Assembly: GCF_000423205.1 (NCBI RefSeq)
Contig: NZ_AUHN01000004.1
Location: 62,001-126,000, forward strand
Length of the DNA: 64,000 bases
Source of the DNA: Jonesia quinghaiensis DSM 15701
GTDB taxonomy: Bacteria; Actinomycetota; Actinomycetes; Actinomycetales; Cellulomonadaceae
Direction of reading: 5' to 3'
Shown here: one piece after another, positions 24,071 to 34,300 of the stretch
Numbering within the stretch: position 1 is the stretch's first letter
Layout: every line of letters starts with the position of its first letter
The notes under the pieces: generated by a model
Databases searched by the model: none
Seen by the model: only the letters and a program-made list of their open reading frames with translations
What the model was told of the DNA's origin: nothing
Position numbers and translations under genes: made by a program

Positions 24071-25117
24071 ATGAGCATCACCGCACGTCAGATTACTGAA
24101 CTCACCCACACTTTGGGTTCACCCATCGACGTTGAACCAATGACTGGCGGGCTGTTTGCAACCACGTTCCGGGTGACACTCACCCCAGAACCAACCACAC
24201 AACAACCCCGCACAACCGCTGGCACCCCTACCCGGGTGATCGTGAAAATTGGCCCCAGTGACCCCACCCGAGTTTTAACGTACGAACGCGCAGCGACGCG
24301 CACCGAACGCGATATGTTCCACCTTGGGGAAGCCCACCCTCAGTTGTTGTTCCCCCGATTACTACACAGCGACACCACCCACACCGTCGTTCCTGGCGAT
24401 GTGATCATCACTGAAGAACTCACCGGCCAACCTTGGGCGTCTTGCCCCGAGCACCCGTGGGACGCCCCGCACATCACCGCTCAACTTCACCGGTACGCAG
24501 CGTCCTTACACAGGGTGACCGGCGACCGCTTTGGATACCCACACTCAGACCTCAGCGCCACAACCTGGACACGAGCTTTCGGTTTAGCGTTGACCGCAGT
24601 ACTCGACGATGCCAACCGCAGCCAAGCCCTCGTTCCCACGGAACGCATCGGGCAGGTATGGGAGCGTCACAGTCCTCACCTCGACAAGGTAACCACCGCA
24701 CATCTCATTCACGCTGACCTGTGGCCTGGGAACGTATTTTTGGACGAGCGCGGCAATATCACCGGGATCATCGATGCGGAAAGGGCCCTCTACGGTGACC
24801 CGCTGTTTGAGTTTGTGGGCATGGACCAACTTGGCACTCAGTTACTCCCCAACACAACTTGGCAACGCTACAGTACTCAAGCACGCCTCAGCGGTGGTCA
24901 AGCTTTAGCACCAGCAACGGAACAGTGCCCTGCTGGGGTCAGCGAATCAGAACATCACAGCGCAGTAGTGAGATTTTTGCTCTACCGGTTGTACATGTTT
25001 TCTCTCCTCACCACAGAACTATCGTTCCGACACTATGAGGGCGACTGGGTGGCCGGGTACAGCGAAACGGTGCAGCGCGGACTAGCTGAGATTCTGTTAC
25101 GCCTCGAGGAGATCTGA
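24071..25117 (+). CDS. Phosphotransferase of the APH/choline kinase-like family
   Basis: This 348-aa cytoplasmic kinase-fold protein has an N-lobe Lys in RVIVKIG (about 55-61). The catalytic loop HADLWPGNVFLDERGN (about 214-229) has the Asp and Asn of the Brenner motif. The metal-binding IIDAERALYGDPLFEF is present. The family phosphorylates small molecules such as aminoglycosides, choline, fructosamine or homoserine; the exact substrate is not readable, and resistance should not be assumed. Start ATG 24071 is chosen because TATCAT ends 7 nt upstream (leaderless) and the sequence becomes family-like from there. In-frame ATGs at 24011 and 24062 are alternatives. The 3' end overlaps the convergent GNAT gene by 21 nt. 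Confidence 0.75.
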   Translation: MSITARQITELTHTLGSPIDVEPMTGGLFATTFRVTLTPEPTTQQPRTTAGTPTRVIVKIGPSDPTRVLTYERAATRTERDMFHLGEAHPQLLFPRLLHSDTTHTVVPGDVIITEELTGQPWASCPEHPWDAPHITAQLHRYAASLHRVTGDRFGYPHSDLSATTWTRAFGLALTAVLDDANRSQALVPTERIGQVWERHSPHLDKVTTAHLIHADLWPGNVFLDERGNITGIIDAERALYGDPLFEFVGMDQLGTQLLPNTTWQRYSTQARLSGGQALAPATEQCPAGVSESEHHSAVVRFLLYRLYMFSLLTTELSFRHYEGDWVAGYSETVQRGLAEILLRLEEI

Positions 25118-25411
25118 ATACACCGGGTTGCGTTCAATGTAAGTCGCAACAAAGGGGCACACTGGGTCAACTTTCGCCCCAATTTTACGTGCCCACGAAA
25201 ACGCTTCACGGACCAGCCGGGAACCAATCCCACGCCCCTCAAATTGTGGGTCAACAACGGTGTGAGGCAGCACCAGAACCTTGTTGAACAGGCCTTCACC
25301 ACGCACCTGGTAGGTGATGTATCCCGCCGTGACGCCCTGTGCAGTACGCGCTTCAAAACGGTTATTCTCGGGAACCTGAACAACGTCAATCTCGTCAGTA
25401 GAGTCAGCCAT
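25097..25411 (-). CDS. Small GNAT-like N-acetyltransferase (NATD1-type)
   Basis: This 104-aa protein is the size of the single-domain, short GNAT relatives related to human NATD1. It has VVDPQFEGRGIGSRLVREA (about 54-72), the acetyl-CoA pyrophosphate loop with Q-x-x-G-x-G/A spacing, and the family ending VDPVCPFVATYIERNPVYSD. Substrate is unknown. The ATG at 25411 is preferred over 25444. A CAAGAT hexamer ends 6 nt upstream, a weak match to a leaderless -10. It is convergent with and overlaps the kinase gene end, and its promoter region is shared with the MFS gene on the other strand. Confidence 0.8.
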   Translation of the reverse strand: MADSTDEIDVVQVPENNRFEARTAQGVTAGYITYQVRGEGLFNKVLVLPHTVVDPQFEGRGIGSRLVREAFSWARKIGAKVDPVCPFVATYIERNPVYSDLLEA

Positions 25412-25534
25412 GCCTCCATCTTGCCTCAACGGGACGTAAACCACAGATATGCCCGCGCAAATCGGAGCATATTTGTCTCACCTCAATGGCACACTAAGAT
25501 AGTGACACACTCACACCCTCAAGATGGCCCTGTG

Positions 25535-26782
25535 GCCACGTCGCGTAACCCGTACGCGGTCGTCTATTCGGTACCTGGTGCCGCCCGCTTTTCCGTTGCT
25601 GGTGCGTTAGCGCGTTCTCCGATGTCGATGGTGGGCATCGGGATTGTGCTGATGATTCAGTCAGCGTTCGATTCTTATGAATTAGGTGGCCGGATTTCAG
25701 CGGCCTACATCATCGCTCAAGCGGTGTGTTCACCCCAGTTAGCTCGCCTGGTTGACCGATATGGTCAAGCGCGTGTGATGCGCCCCGCCGTTGCCGCCAC
25801 TGCGTTGTCTCTGACGTCACTGATCACAGCAACGGTTATGCATGCGCCCATTCCGTTGCTTTACCTGTTCGCGATCACATCAGGCATGACCATTGGCTCT
25901 GTGGGTGCCATGGTACGTGCTCGCTGGTCACACGTTGTGAAAGACCCCAAAAAACTACACACTGCGTACTCGCTTGAGGCCGCTATCGACGAGATGATTT
26001 TTGTGATCGGTCCCGTCGTAGCAACTGTGCTCGCTGCCAGTGTTGCGTTCTACGCGGGGTTGATCGTGCCTATTGTTCTGATGGTGATTGGTGGGTTCTG
26101 GTTCCTCAGCCAACGTGACACTGAGCCACCACTGCACGTTTACGACGTTGCAGACACAAACCGCTCGGTGCTGCGCAGCCCCGCTATGGTGTCACTCATT
26201 CTCGTGTTCATCGGAGTGGGGTCGCTTTTCGGTGCAACAGATGTTTCCACCATCGCATTCGCTGAAGAACAAGGAAACAAAGCTCTGGGCGGGGTCATCC
26301 TGGGGATCTTCGCGTTAGGTTCGTGCGCCTCTGGGCTAGCCTATGGGGCACGCCAATGGGCATCAGCGGTGTGGTTGCGATACCTTGTTGGCATTATTGG
26401 GCTTGCTATTGGGGCATCACTGTTTTTTGTTGCCACGAACCTGTGGGTTTTAGCCGGGGTCATGTTTGTCACTGGCCTGACTATCTCCCCCACCCTCATC
26501 AACGTCAACGCCATGGTCCAGCTTGTGGTGTCACCTCGCCAGCTCACTGAAGGTTTCACCTGGGTGGGCACAGCTCTTGGTGTTGGTGTTGCAGCCGGGT
26601 CCTCACTTGCCGGCACCCAAATCGATACTCATGGAGCACACGCTGGTTTCAGTGTTGTTGTTGCTTCTGCGGCATTGGCTGTGGTGGTTGCGGTAGCGTC
26701 CATTGGGATTATTCGTAAAAGCACAACAGTGACCGAGCGACTCATTGACGAAATCCCCGAAAGAGACCTCACCACGCCGTGA
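25535..26782 (+). CDS. Major facilitator superfamily transporter
   Basis: This 415-aa inner-membrane protein has 12 predicted TM helices. It starts RNPYAVVYSVPGAARFSVAG, typical of a class of actinobacterial MFS exporters. A loop 2-3 motif is degenerate (LARLVDRYGQARVMRP, about 72-87). The substrate is unknown; drug or metabolite export is plausible. The ORF is open upstream to 25244, but the family-like sequence begins near residue 1 as chosen. GTG 25535 has CAAGAT ending 6 nt upstream, and a better TAAGAT at 25495-25500 could also drive it with a short leader. Start remains uncertain between 25502 and 25535. Confidence 0.82.
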   Translation, partial: ATSRNPYAVVYSVPGAARFSVAGALARSPMSMVGIGIVLMIQSAFDSYELGGRISAAYIIAQAVCSPQLARLVDRYGQARVMRPAVAATALSLTSLITATVMHAPIPLLYLFAITSGMTIGSVGAMVRARWSHVVKDPKKLHTAYSLEAAIDEMIFVIGPVVATVLAASVAFYAGLIVPIVLMVIGGFWFLSQRDTEPPLHVYDVADTNRSVLRSPAMVSLILVFIGVGSLFGATDVSTIAFAEEQGNKALGGVILGIFALGSCASGLAYGARQWASAVWLRYLVGIIGLAIGASLFFVATNLWVLAGVMFVTGLTISPTLINVNAMVQLVVSPRQLTEGFTWVGTALGVGVAAGSSLAGTQIDTHGAHAGFSVVVASAALAVVVAVASIGIIRKSTTVTERLIDEIPERDLTTP

Positions 26783-26876
26783 GGTGACTGATCCCACATC
26801 ACGCTTCCGCAGGTTACTGCCGATACGGGGATCGCTCCCCATTCATTGAGCAATTGGCCCGCCATACTCTGAAAAC

Positions 26877-27866
26877 ATGTTGACATCACAGGAGGCAACC
26901 AACGCGCGGTTCTTTGATCTTTCGCTGCGCAGCGCTACCAGCATCGAGCAGGTCGATGCCTTCATGAACCGTCTCATCGGGACGCTCCAACACTATGAGC
27001 AGACTGGGCGACTCCACGCGGACGGCTACACTGCCGATGAAGTTCTGAACATTACGTTCCGTAAGCCGTCTTCTGGCCAAGGGTATGTTCGCACCGCCGT
27101 TGAAATGTTGCGGGCCAGCGCTGAAGCCACATTGCGCTACTACGAAAATTCCATGGGCGCCCCCGGTGGGCCAGCGATGCGTTTCCCGCAGTCCCGCATT
27201 AACCGTGTGGAACAGCTTGCCGCTCACACCCCATACGCTGCTCACAGTCAAGCGCGTGGCTCAGAAGCTCCCGCACCGGTGAGCTCCCACGTTCCAGCCC
27301 ACAATGCTCCGATACTGGTCCACAGTGCTGTGCCCATCACTCCTTCATCGCCGATGCCCGCCCCCAGTTATGCGGAGCAGGCACAGCCAACCCCGCAGCG
27401 CAGGCTTCAACCAGTGCCACAGAGCCCAGCCGGAGCCTCCGATATGCCCTCGGACATCCACACGTTAACAGGGCCTCGCCCCTCATCACACGCACCGCAT
27501 GAGGCTCCCGCACAGCAGCAATCCACCGGGCACCGTCACGTTAGTGCGGCACAAACTGTCACCCCTGTACCATTTGAGATTCCCACGTTGGCGCCACTGA
27601 CCGGAGAAATCCCGTCAACACACAACCACTCTGCGGCTACAGCACCAGCTATCGCTCCGACTTACGCTGGGCCGCGCGGTTTAAGCGGTGCAGAACTCGC
27701 CCACGAGTTGGGCCGGGCACTGCACGCCCGCGTGAACATCGCGAATATTGCCCCGCATCAACTGACTCGTGATCTCAGCATTAAAGCGAACACCCCGCAT
27801 GGGACAGTAACCATCACTGGTGTGTCCATTACTGCTGATGGCCAGATTGTGTTGCAAACCTACTAA
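26877..27866 (+). CDS. DivIVA-domain-like protein with Pro/Ala-rich middle
   Basis: This 329-aa soluble protein has residues about 10-95 resembling two degenerate DivIVA-type units: FFDLSLRSATSIEQVDAFMN and then GYTADEVLNITFRKPSSGQG followed by YVRTAVEMLRASAEATLRYY. A 150-residue Pro, Ala, His and Ser-rich spacer follows. A conserved-looking C-terminal module starts at LSGAELAHELGRALHARVN (about 268-286) and ends in VTITGVSITADGQIVLQTY. DivIVA proteins mark curved or polar membranes and direct wall growth; whether this one does is inference. TACTCT (26865-26870) ends 6 nt before the ATG, so the gene is predicted to be leaderless. Confidence 0.65.
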   Translation: MLTSQEATNARFFDLSLRSATSIEQVDAFMNRLIGTLQHYEQTGRLHADGYTADEVLNITFRKPSSGQGYVRTAVEMLRASAEATLRYYENSMGAPGGPAMRFPQSRINRVEQLAAHTPYAAHSQARGSEAPAPVSSHVPAHNAPILVHSAVPITPSSPMPAPSYAEQAQPTPQRRLQPVPQSPAGASDMPSDIHTLTGPRPSSHAPHEAPAQQQSTGHRHVSAAQTVTPVPFEIPTLAPLTGEIPSTHNHSAATAPAIAPTYAGPRGLSGAELAHELGRALHARVNIANIAPHQLTRDLSIKANTPHGTVTITGVSITADGQIVLQTY

Positions 27867-27901
27867 GCGCCCCACCGGCGGGGTCACAGCTCAGCACTGC
27901 A

Positions 27902-29002
27902 CTAGCCGACCGCGACACCAAAGACTGTTCCCAGCAGGTATGTAGCAAGCGCCGCCCCAAGCCCAATACCCAGTTGGCGCATTGCCCGCTTCCACGGTGA
28001 CGCCCCTGAGAGTATGCCCACGGCGGCACCCGTGAGGCACAACGCCGCACCAGTGAGAGTCAACGCGATGACCATTGCAGTGAAGCCGCTAGCGCCCAAC
28101 AAATAGGGGAACAGCGGGATCAAAGCCCCAGAAGCAAAGAACAAGAAACTAGAAACAGCAGCGCCCCACGCGGTTCCGATTGCCTCATGGCGGTCAGCGT
28201 CTAGATCTTCTGCTAACCGGGTGGTTTCAGTAAACGTGTCGATGACATGTGCCGCGTGGGTGTGTGCTTCATCAGCGTCCATGCCCCGAGCCCGGTACAC
28301 CAAGGCCAGTTCGTTGGCGTTCACGTCGAGGTCGCCGATAGCCCGTGAAGCGAGAGGTGAGGGGTTCTCCGCTTCCAACAGTTCTCGTTGGGACCGCACC
28401 GACACAAACTCGCCGGCTCCCATGGACAAAGCACCAGCTAACAAACCGCTCATCCCAGCAAGCAGAACGTATGAATGGGCGACACCTGAGGCCCCAACCC
28501 CAAGAATCAGCGCGAGGTTTGAGACCAATCCATCATTTGCACCAAAGACCGCTGCCCGGAAGGTGCCAGAAAGACGCTGACGCCCTCGCGTTGCCAACCC
28601 GCGCACCACTTCACCGTGGATACGCTCGTCTGCCGCCATACGTGCTGGGGCATCGGCATCAGTGTCATACGTGGTGCGGGACTCAGCTTGTTGCGCAAGC
28701 GCTAGGACAAACACCCCACCAAGGCGGCGGGCAAGGACAGCCAAAAACCTGGTGCGCCGCGACCCTTTGCGAGGGCGGCCAACGTGCTCACCCAACAGGT
28801 CACGCCAGTGCTGCTCATGGCGTAGCTCGGCTTCAGCAAGAGCCAGGAGAATATCTCGCTCTTCACCAGTGCGGCGCCCAGCGAGTTCGCGGTACACCGC
28901 ACCTTCGGCCTGTTCGTCAGCGAGGTAACGGCGCCAACGGCGGATCTGTCGAGGTGTAGGAGGCGCTGCGGGGGCATCACTGTTGTGAGACGGCGAAGTC
29001 AT
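27902..29002 (-). CDS. VIT1/CCC1 metal transporter with N-terminal rubrerythrin-like domain
   Basis: This is a 366-aa protein. Residues about 17-105 form a ferritin-like helical domain with E/H ligands (DEQAEGAVYRELAGRRTGEE, then LALAEAELRHEQHW). The rest is a VIT1/CCC1 fold with five TM helices and the conserved GANDGLVSNLALILGV (about 166-181) and SMGAGEFVSVRSQREL. Such fusions move Fe(II) or Mn(II) across the membrane with the soluble domain binding the metal. ATG at 29002 is chosen since the longer form adds a non-family stretch; CACACT lies 6 nt upstream as a weak -10. It is convergent with the DivIVA-like gene and divergent from the MazG-like gene. Confidence 0.88.
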   Translation of the reverse strand: MTSPSHNSDAPAAPPTPRQIRRWRRYLADEQAEGAVYRELAGRRTGEERDILLALAEAELRHEQHWRDLLGEHVGRPRKGSRRTRFLAVLARRLGGVFVLALAQQAESRTTYDTDADAPARMAADERIHGEVVRGLATRGRQRLSGTFRAAVFGANDGLVSNLALILGVGASGVAHSYVLLAGMSGLLAGALSMGAGEFVSVRSQRELLEAENPSPLASRAIGDLDVNANELALVYRARGMDADEAHTHAAHVIDTFTETTRLAEDLDADRHEAIGTAWGAAVSSFLFFASGALIPLFPYLLGASGFTAMVIALTLTGAALCLTGAAVGILSGASPWKRAMRQLGIGLGAALATYLLGTVFGVAVG

Positions 29003-29118
29003 GCCGCCAGTGTGCCACGGACAGTGTCCAGCGGTTTTCCGGGGTTCACGGCCTTGTGATTCGCATGTCCCAACTTTTCCCATCCCCCAGCCGTGACCTT
29101 GTGGCAGGCTTACCTGTT

Positions 29119-29490
29119 ATGGATCGATTCACGGAACTGCACGCTGCCCTGCACGACTTCACAAGGCGCCGCGATTGGGGCCAGTACCACGACCCCAAAT
29201 CTTTGCTGCTCGCTCTTGTTGGTGAAGTCGGTGAGGTCGCTGAACTGATGCAGTGGACCCGTGAGGCTGATGTTCGCGCTGACCTGTCCCAGGGCGACGG
29301 CAAAGCACAGATCAGTGATGAGCTCGCGGACGTGTTGATGTACCTGATGTTGCTTGCAGATGCTGTAGACGTTGACCTCATTGAGGCAACCCACGCCAAG
29401 CTAGAACGCAATGAGGCGCGTTTCCCGACCTCACAGAGGCAGGGAAACGCGCCGTCACATGCACGGCATCCACGGGGCATCGGCCGCTAG
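29119..29490 (+). CDS. MazG-like nucleotide pyrophosphohydrolase
   Basis: This 123-aa all-alpha NTP pyrophosphatase is of the RS21-C6/dCTPase type, which removes non-canonical or excess (d)NTPs. Metal-binding motifs are visible: LVGEVGEVAELMQW (ExxE, about 34-47) and ISDELADVLMYLMLLADAVD (ExxD, about 78-97). The N-terminal WGQYHDPKSL is characteristic of this branch. The last about 20 residues (TSQRQGNAPSHARHPRGIGR) are basic and outside the domain. ATG 29119 is chosen; an upstream start at 29056 overlaps the divergent gene. It is convergent with metS. Confidence 0.9.
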   Translation: MDRFTELHAALHDFTRRRDWGQYHDPKSLLLALVGEVGEVAELMQWTREADVRADLSQGDGKAQISDELADVLMYLMLLADAVDVDLIEATHAKLERNEARFPTSQRQGNAPSHARHPRGIGR

Positions 29491-29529
29491 GTTACGCAGC
29501 AAGGCCTCATGCATCGCAGGTGCTAGAGG

Positions 29530-29703
29530 TTACAAATCACGTGGCGCGATGATTGGCCCTTCTGGGTTGGCTGTCTCGCCCGCTTCAGGTGCGAAATCGC
29601 CGTCGGGGGTGTCAGCGGAACGTAGGTGAATGATCGAGCCGATGAGCCCACCCCACACAATGATGAAAGCGGCGAGCATCAGCACAATGGCACTGGTTGT
29701 CAT
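29530..29703 (-). CDS. metS: Methionine/alanine importer small subunit
   Basis: This is a 57-aa protein. One TM helix (SAIVLMLAAFIIVWGGLIGS, residues 4-23) precedes a short IHLRSAD stretch and a Pro/Glu-rich cytoplasmic tail. Its ATG overlaps the stop of metP (ATGA), so the two are translationally coupled. Corynebacterium MetP needs MetS for transport activity, and this gene has the same size, topology and position. It ends at 29530, 39 nt from the convergent MazG-like gene. It is easily missed because of its size. Confidence 0.85.
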   Translation of the reverse strand: MTTSAIVLMLAAFIIVWGGLIGSIIHLRSADTPDGDFAPEAGETANPEGPIIAPRDL

Positions 29704-31286
29704 GACTCATCCTTTCCCCGGTGGGCTCCACCGGCACGTGCGTAGATTTTTTCGCCAGGAAGGGTTGGTTCAGGGGTGAACTCATCAATGGGGCGCCGCC
29801 AACGAATAAGGCTGAAAGTTCCCGCCAAGACCAGCATGAGTGCGATCGATCCCCACCCAAAGAGGTTGTTGTACCAGTTGGGGTAGCCCTCGTACGGTTC
29901 AGAGAGCAGGTTGATAACACCTGAGATGAACATCCACAGCAGAACAGCTGGAACAACAACACCAACAAGCACCGTCCAGATGCGCCCCACAGTGAAGCTC
30001 GAGTGAGCGTTGATGTGCTGGCTGAGGGTGCGCAGTTGCCCCAAACTCAGCAGTAGGACCAACATGACGATCGCGGACCCAACAATGCCCACCTCGTTGG
30101 TCCACTTGTCCACAACATCCAGGGTGTGCAATCCGTCTGGGCGGGCAAAGAAGGTGAAGGACAGCACAGCTGCCACAACACCGATGGTGATCGCTGAGCG
30201 GCGGGCTGAGAAACCAAACTTGTCCTGGAAAGCTCCAGAAACTACTTGCAGTAGTGACAACAGTGAGGTCAGGCCAGCTACCGTCAGTGATGCGAAGAAG
30301 AGGAAACCGAAGATTGGCCCACCGGGCATTGACGCAACCAAGGTTGGGAAGGTGACGAAGGAGAGCATCACTCCTGTGATGTTTTCTAGTTCTCCCACGG
30401 CAACACCTTGTGCTTGCGCCATGAAGCCTAGTGCGGAGAACACACCAATACCGGCGAGGATTTCGAAGGATGAGTTGGAGAAAGCCACCACCAGACCGGT
30501 GCCGGTGAGGTTCGACTTTTTCTTCAAGTACGAGGAGTACGTCAGCATGATGCCGAATGCGATCGACAGCGAGAAGAAGATTTGGGCGTACGCTGCGAGC
30601 CACACCCCTGGGTCAGCCAACGCACCCCAGTTGGGTGTGAAGAAGGCGTTGAGACCATCAATAGCACCATCGAGGAACAGGGAACGAACAACCAGTGCGG
30701 TGAATAGCACCGCGAGGAGTGGGATAAAGAAGAGGTTCGCTTTTTCCAACCCTCGTTGCACACCGAGCGCCAAAATCACGATCGTCACTGCCCATACGGC
30801 AACGAGAGGCAACGCAACACTGGACACCACACTGAACTGGAGGTCAGGATTTTCAGGCAGTTTGATGAATTCACCGACGAAGAACCCGGCAGCGTCATCA
30901 CCCCACGCTGTGGTCAGTGAAAACACCGCATAGGAGCCCGCCCAGGCGATAATGACCGCGTAGTACAAGATGATGACAAAGCAGATGGCTACTTGGAACC
31001 ATCCAAGCATCTCGGCTCGTTTACGGATACGGCGGAACACCGCAGGCGGTGAACCACGGAATCGGTGCCCGAGGGCGTAGTCCACGAAGAGGATAGGAAT
31101 ACCAGCGGTAATGAGAGCCACCAGGTAGGGCAGAAGGAAAGCGCCGCCACCGTTCTCGTAGGCTACTCCGGGAAATCTCCAGATATTGCCCAGTCCCACT
31201 GCAGAACCGATCGCGGCAAGAATGAACCCTGCCTGCCCCGACCACTGCTCTCGTTTGTGGGAGTGGACCTTTGCATCTCGCGCCAT
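29700..31286 (-). CDS. metP: Sodium-dependent amino-acid importer (NSS family), methionine/alanine type
   Basis: This 528-aa inner-membrane transporter of the neurotransmitter:sodium symporter family has about 12 TM helices. The N-terminal QWSGQAGFILAAIGSAVGLG (residues about 14-33) and NIWRFPGVAYENGGGAFLLP carry the Na+ site and substrate-binding unwound helix of TM1. A SLSIAFGIMLTYSSY segment (TM6 region) follows. Pairing with the small subunit gene metS indicates the MetPS subtype importing methionine and alanine (established for Corynebacterium; inferred here). AAGGAG lies 6-7 nt upstream of the ATG. Confidence 0.9.
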   Translation of the reverse strand: MARDAKVHSHKREQWSGQAGFILAAIGSAVGLGNIWRFPGVAYENGGGAFLLPYLVALITAGIPILFVDYALGHRFRGSPPAVFRRIRKRAEMLGWFQVAICFVIILYYAVIIAWAGSYAVFSLTTAWGDDAAGFFVGEFIKLPENPDLQFSVVSSVALPLVAVWAVTIVILALGVQRGLEKANLFFIPLLAVLFTALVVRSLFLDGAIDGLNAFFTPNWGALADPGVWLAAYAQIFFSLSIAFGIMLTYSSYLKKKSNLTGTGLVVAFSNSSFEILAGIGVFSALGFMAQAQGVAVGELENITGVMLSFVTFPTLVASMPGGPIFGFLFFASLTVAGLTSLLSLLQVVSGAFQDKFGFSARRSAITIGVVAAVLSFTFFARPDGLHTLDVVDKWTNEVGIVGSAIVMLVLLLSLGQLRTLSQHINAHSSFTVGRIWTVLVGVVVPAVLLWMFISGVINLLSEPYEGYPNWYNNLFGWGSIALMLVLAGTFSLIRWRRPIDEFTPEPTLPGEKIYARAGGAHRGKDES

Positions 31287-31370
31287 GGCCTCTCCTTGAC
31301 TTTTTCAGGTTCTCCGTATTTTTGCTTAGGTCAAAGGTAGGCCCGAATGTGTTGTATTGCGAGTGCTGTC

Positions 31371-34300
31371 TCACGTGGAACGCACAGAAACAGTAGATCC
31401 ACCGTGGGGAGAAGGCACCACCGTGATGCGATCACTGATGCTTTGCTTCATCGCTTCCACATGGGAAACCACCCCCACCGTGCGCCCAGAATCCCGCAGG
31501 GTCGTCAACACGTGGAGCACCGCATCGAGAGTTTGGGGGTCAAGAGTGCCAAACCCCTCATCCACGAAGAGCATGCCCAACTCGATGCCACCAGCCTCAG
31601 CGGTGACCATATCTGCTAGGCCTAACGCCAGGCACAACGACACGTAGAACGTTTCCCCACCTGACAGGGTGCGTGGGTCCCGCGCTGCCTCAACATCATG
31701 GTCCAACACTTTGAGTGCTAACCCTGTTTTACGGGTGCGGACATCCTCCTTTGTGTCAGAACGTTGGAGTTCATACCGGCCGTTAGACATGGTGATGAGG
31801 CGTTCATTTGCCGCTGCAACAACGTCTTCAAACTTTTTCATCAGAACGTAGGTTTGCAACGTGATGGAGCGGGGGTTGTCTGCGGAGTTACCTGTAGCTA
31901 CATCAGCCATTCTGATAATGGCGGCGGTGTCTGCTCCTACCTGGTCTCGTTGAACCAGTGCACTGTCAAGGAGTTTGGCTGCTGAATTGGCATGGGTGGC
32001 TACGTTTGTTACCCCTGTGTGGTTGTTTTGTGCTTGGGATAGCGCTTCACGCGCAGTTTCTGCGGCTAGTTCGAGGGCGGCTACGTCAATGGTGTCGAGT
32101 GGTGGGAGGTTCTGCAGGTCTGGGGCTTTGAGGGCTTGGTTCACAGCGTGCAACGCGGATTGGTGTTCTGAGATGTCGCGTTCAGCTTGGTCAATAGCCT
32201 CCGCACTGAGTGCGGCAGCTGTGGCTTCATCCTCAGTGGTGAACCCAGCCTCGTGCACCAGCGAGGCTACTTCTGCGGTACGTCCGGCGACGTCGTCGAC
32301 ACAACGCAGCAACCGGTCCCAGGCATCGGCGATTTTTTGTGTTGTGTGGGCAGCGTCCGTGACAAGGTCGATGACTGCATCAAGGGTTTGCGCCTCGTGC
32401 GTGAGGTGGGGTGCAAGTGCGGCATCGAGTCGCTGTTGCGTTGAGGTCAGGTCAGCGGTGAGCTGAGCGATGGTGACATCATGCGCTGCGATCTGTTGCC
32501 CTAGTGTGTCGCGTTGAGTGCTTAACTCGTGGGCACGCTGATCCAGTGCGTCGATTTGGCTGTGCAACTTGGTGGTGTCTTGTTCTGCAATTCCTGCGAG
32601 GTGGGCTGCCTCGAGTGCTTCGTTGTGGCGTTTCGTGGTGTCCTGCAGTGTTGCCCCGGCGAGGCGTTGGGTGAGTTGTTCGATGCGGGTTTCTCGGCTG
32701 GTCAACGCATTGCGGGCGGTGGCGAGTTCGTCTTCTGCGCTTCGCCGTTTCTGTTCAGCCTGTTCTACCTTCTGCGGGGTGACGGCTCCCGGTGCTGGTT
32801 GGGCTGGGTGGGGGTGTTCCACGGATCCACACACAGCGCATGGGTCACCGGGTTGCAGGGTGATGGCGAGTTCCGCAGCGATACCGGCGATGCGTGCGTC
32901 GCGGGCTTGTTTCTCCGCCTCAGCTGCCTCCCTGACTTGTCCAAGGCACGCGGCTACCTTCGTTCGCGCATGTTCGTATTCCTCATTCAGCGCGGTGTGC
33001 TGCTGGTGAATGTCGAGGAGTTCTTGGGTTTCACGCACGGCAGCGGCATGAAGAGGGAGGGACGCTGCTGCACGTTGGGCGGCAGCGAGAGCGTCAACGA
33101 GTTCCTTACGCTGTTGTGGTAGCTCAGTTGCCTGTGCGGTGACGTGGGTGAGGTTTTCGACGCATCGTGTGCGCAGTGTGGTTGTGGTGCTCAGTTGCTC
33201 AGAAAGTGTGGTGACGTGCGCCCCAGATGGTTGGAGCTCTTGGAGGCGGGCGCGTTCTGCTGCACGGGTGTCGCGTTGTTCCCACGCCGCGTCACGGTGT
33301 GCGGCGAGTTCTTCACGCGGTGATGCCGCATCAAGTGTTGGGTCACCGGTGAGGGCACGTAGCGCCTCTATTTCTGCGGTCAGTGCGCCTTGTGCTGTGT
33401 GTTTCGCTGTGATGCTAGGGGTCACCCGCGCTGCTGCGTGCGCTGTGCGTACGTTGTGGCGTAGTTTCTCGATGCGCGGCGTCGTGTCGGTGAGGTCGCC
33501 GTGCTGGGTGGTAAGTACTTGGCGGCGTTTAATGCGCTCCACTGTGTTGCGGGCATCGGCGAGCTTTTTGTCTGCGGCCGTTGCTGCTGTGCGCGCCTCC
33601 TGCAAAGCAGTGTGCGCGGTGGCACTTTGCTCGTCGAGGTGTTCGATGCAGGTTGCCACGGCTTCACGGGTGGTTTCGGCGTTTGCTAGCCCGGCTGTTA
33701 ACAGTGTTGCGGTGTCGTCGTCGAGGTGGGCTGCGGTGATGAAGCGGGTGGCTGCGTCACGCACTGCCCGGTTGGCTTCATCGCGGGCGGTGCCCACTTC
33801 TCTGCGCATTGCTGCGAGTTGTCGTTGAGTTTCCTCATACAGGTGGGTGCCAAACACTTTTTGGAGCAAGGATTGTCGTTGCTCAGGGTCGGCTTTGAGG
33901 AACTGTGCGAACTCCCCTTGTGGCAGCACGATTGTTTGGGTGAATTGGTCTCGGTTGAGACCTACTGCGTCACCGATTTCGCGGCTGGCCTCATCAATAC
34001 GGTTGCTGACAAACTCACCTGGTACACACTCTGGTGGGAGTGGTTCATCACCTGGGGCTGCTGCCATCAGAGTGTCGAGGTCAGCGGAGCTGAGCCGCCA
34101 CAGTTGGATGCTTGCTTGCTGTTTGGTGTGCCCTGCGCCGCGTTTTTTGGGGCGCATTCGTTCTGGGGTGCGGCGGACCCGGAAAATACCTGCACCGGTT
34201 TCCATGATGAGGTCCACGTAGCTGTCACGTGTGTCTGGGGCGTGCATCGATCGCATGCGGTCATCGCTGCTCGCTGAGGACGCTACTTTCCCGTAGAGAG

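Noticed and set aside
24071-25117. Antibiotic-resistance call for the APH-like kinase
   Set aside because: The catalytic loop is generic to small-molecule kinases; no specific similarity to a resistance enzyme can be claimed from the sequence alone.
25244-25534. 97-codon N-terminal extension of the MFS transporter
   Set aside because: It is antisense to the GNAT gene; family-like sequence begins at RNPYAVVYS.
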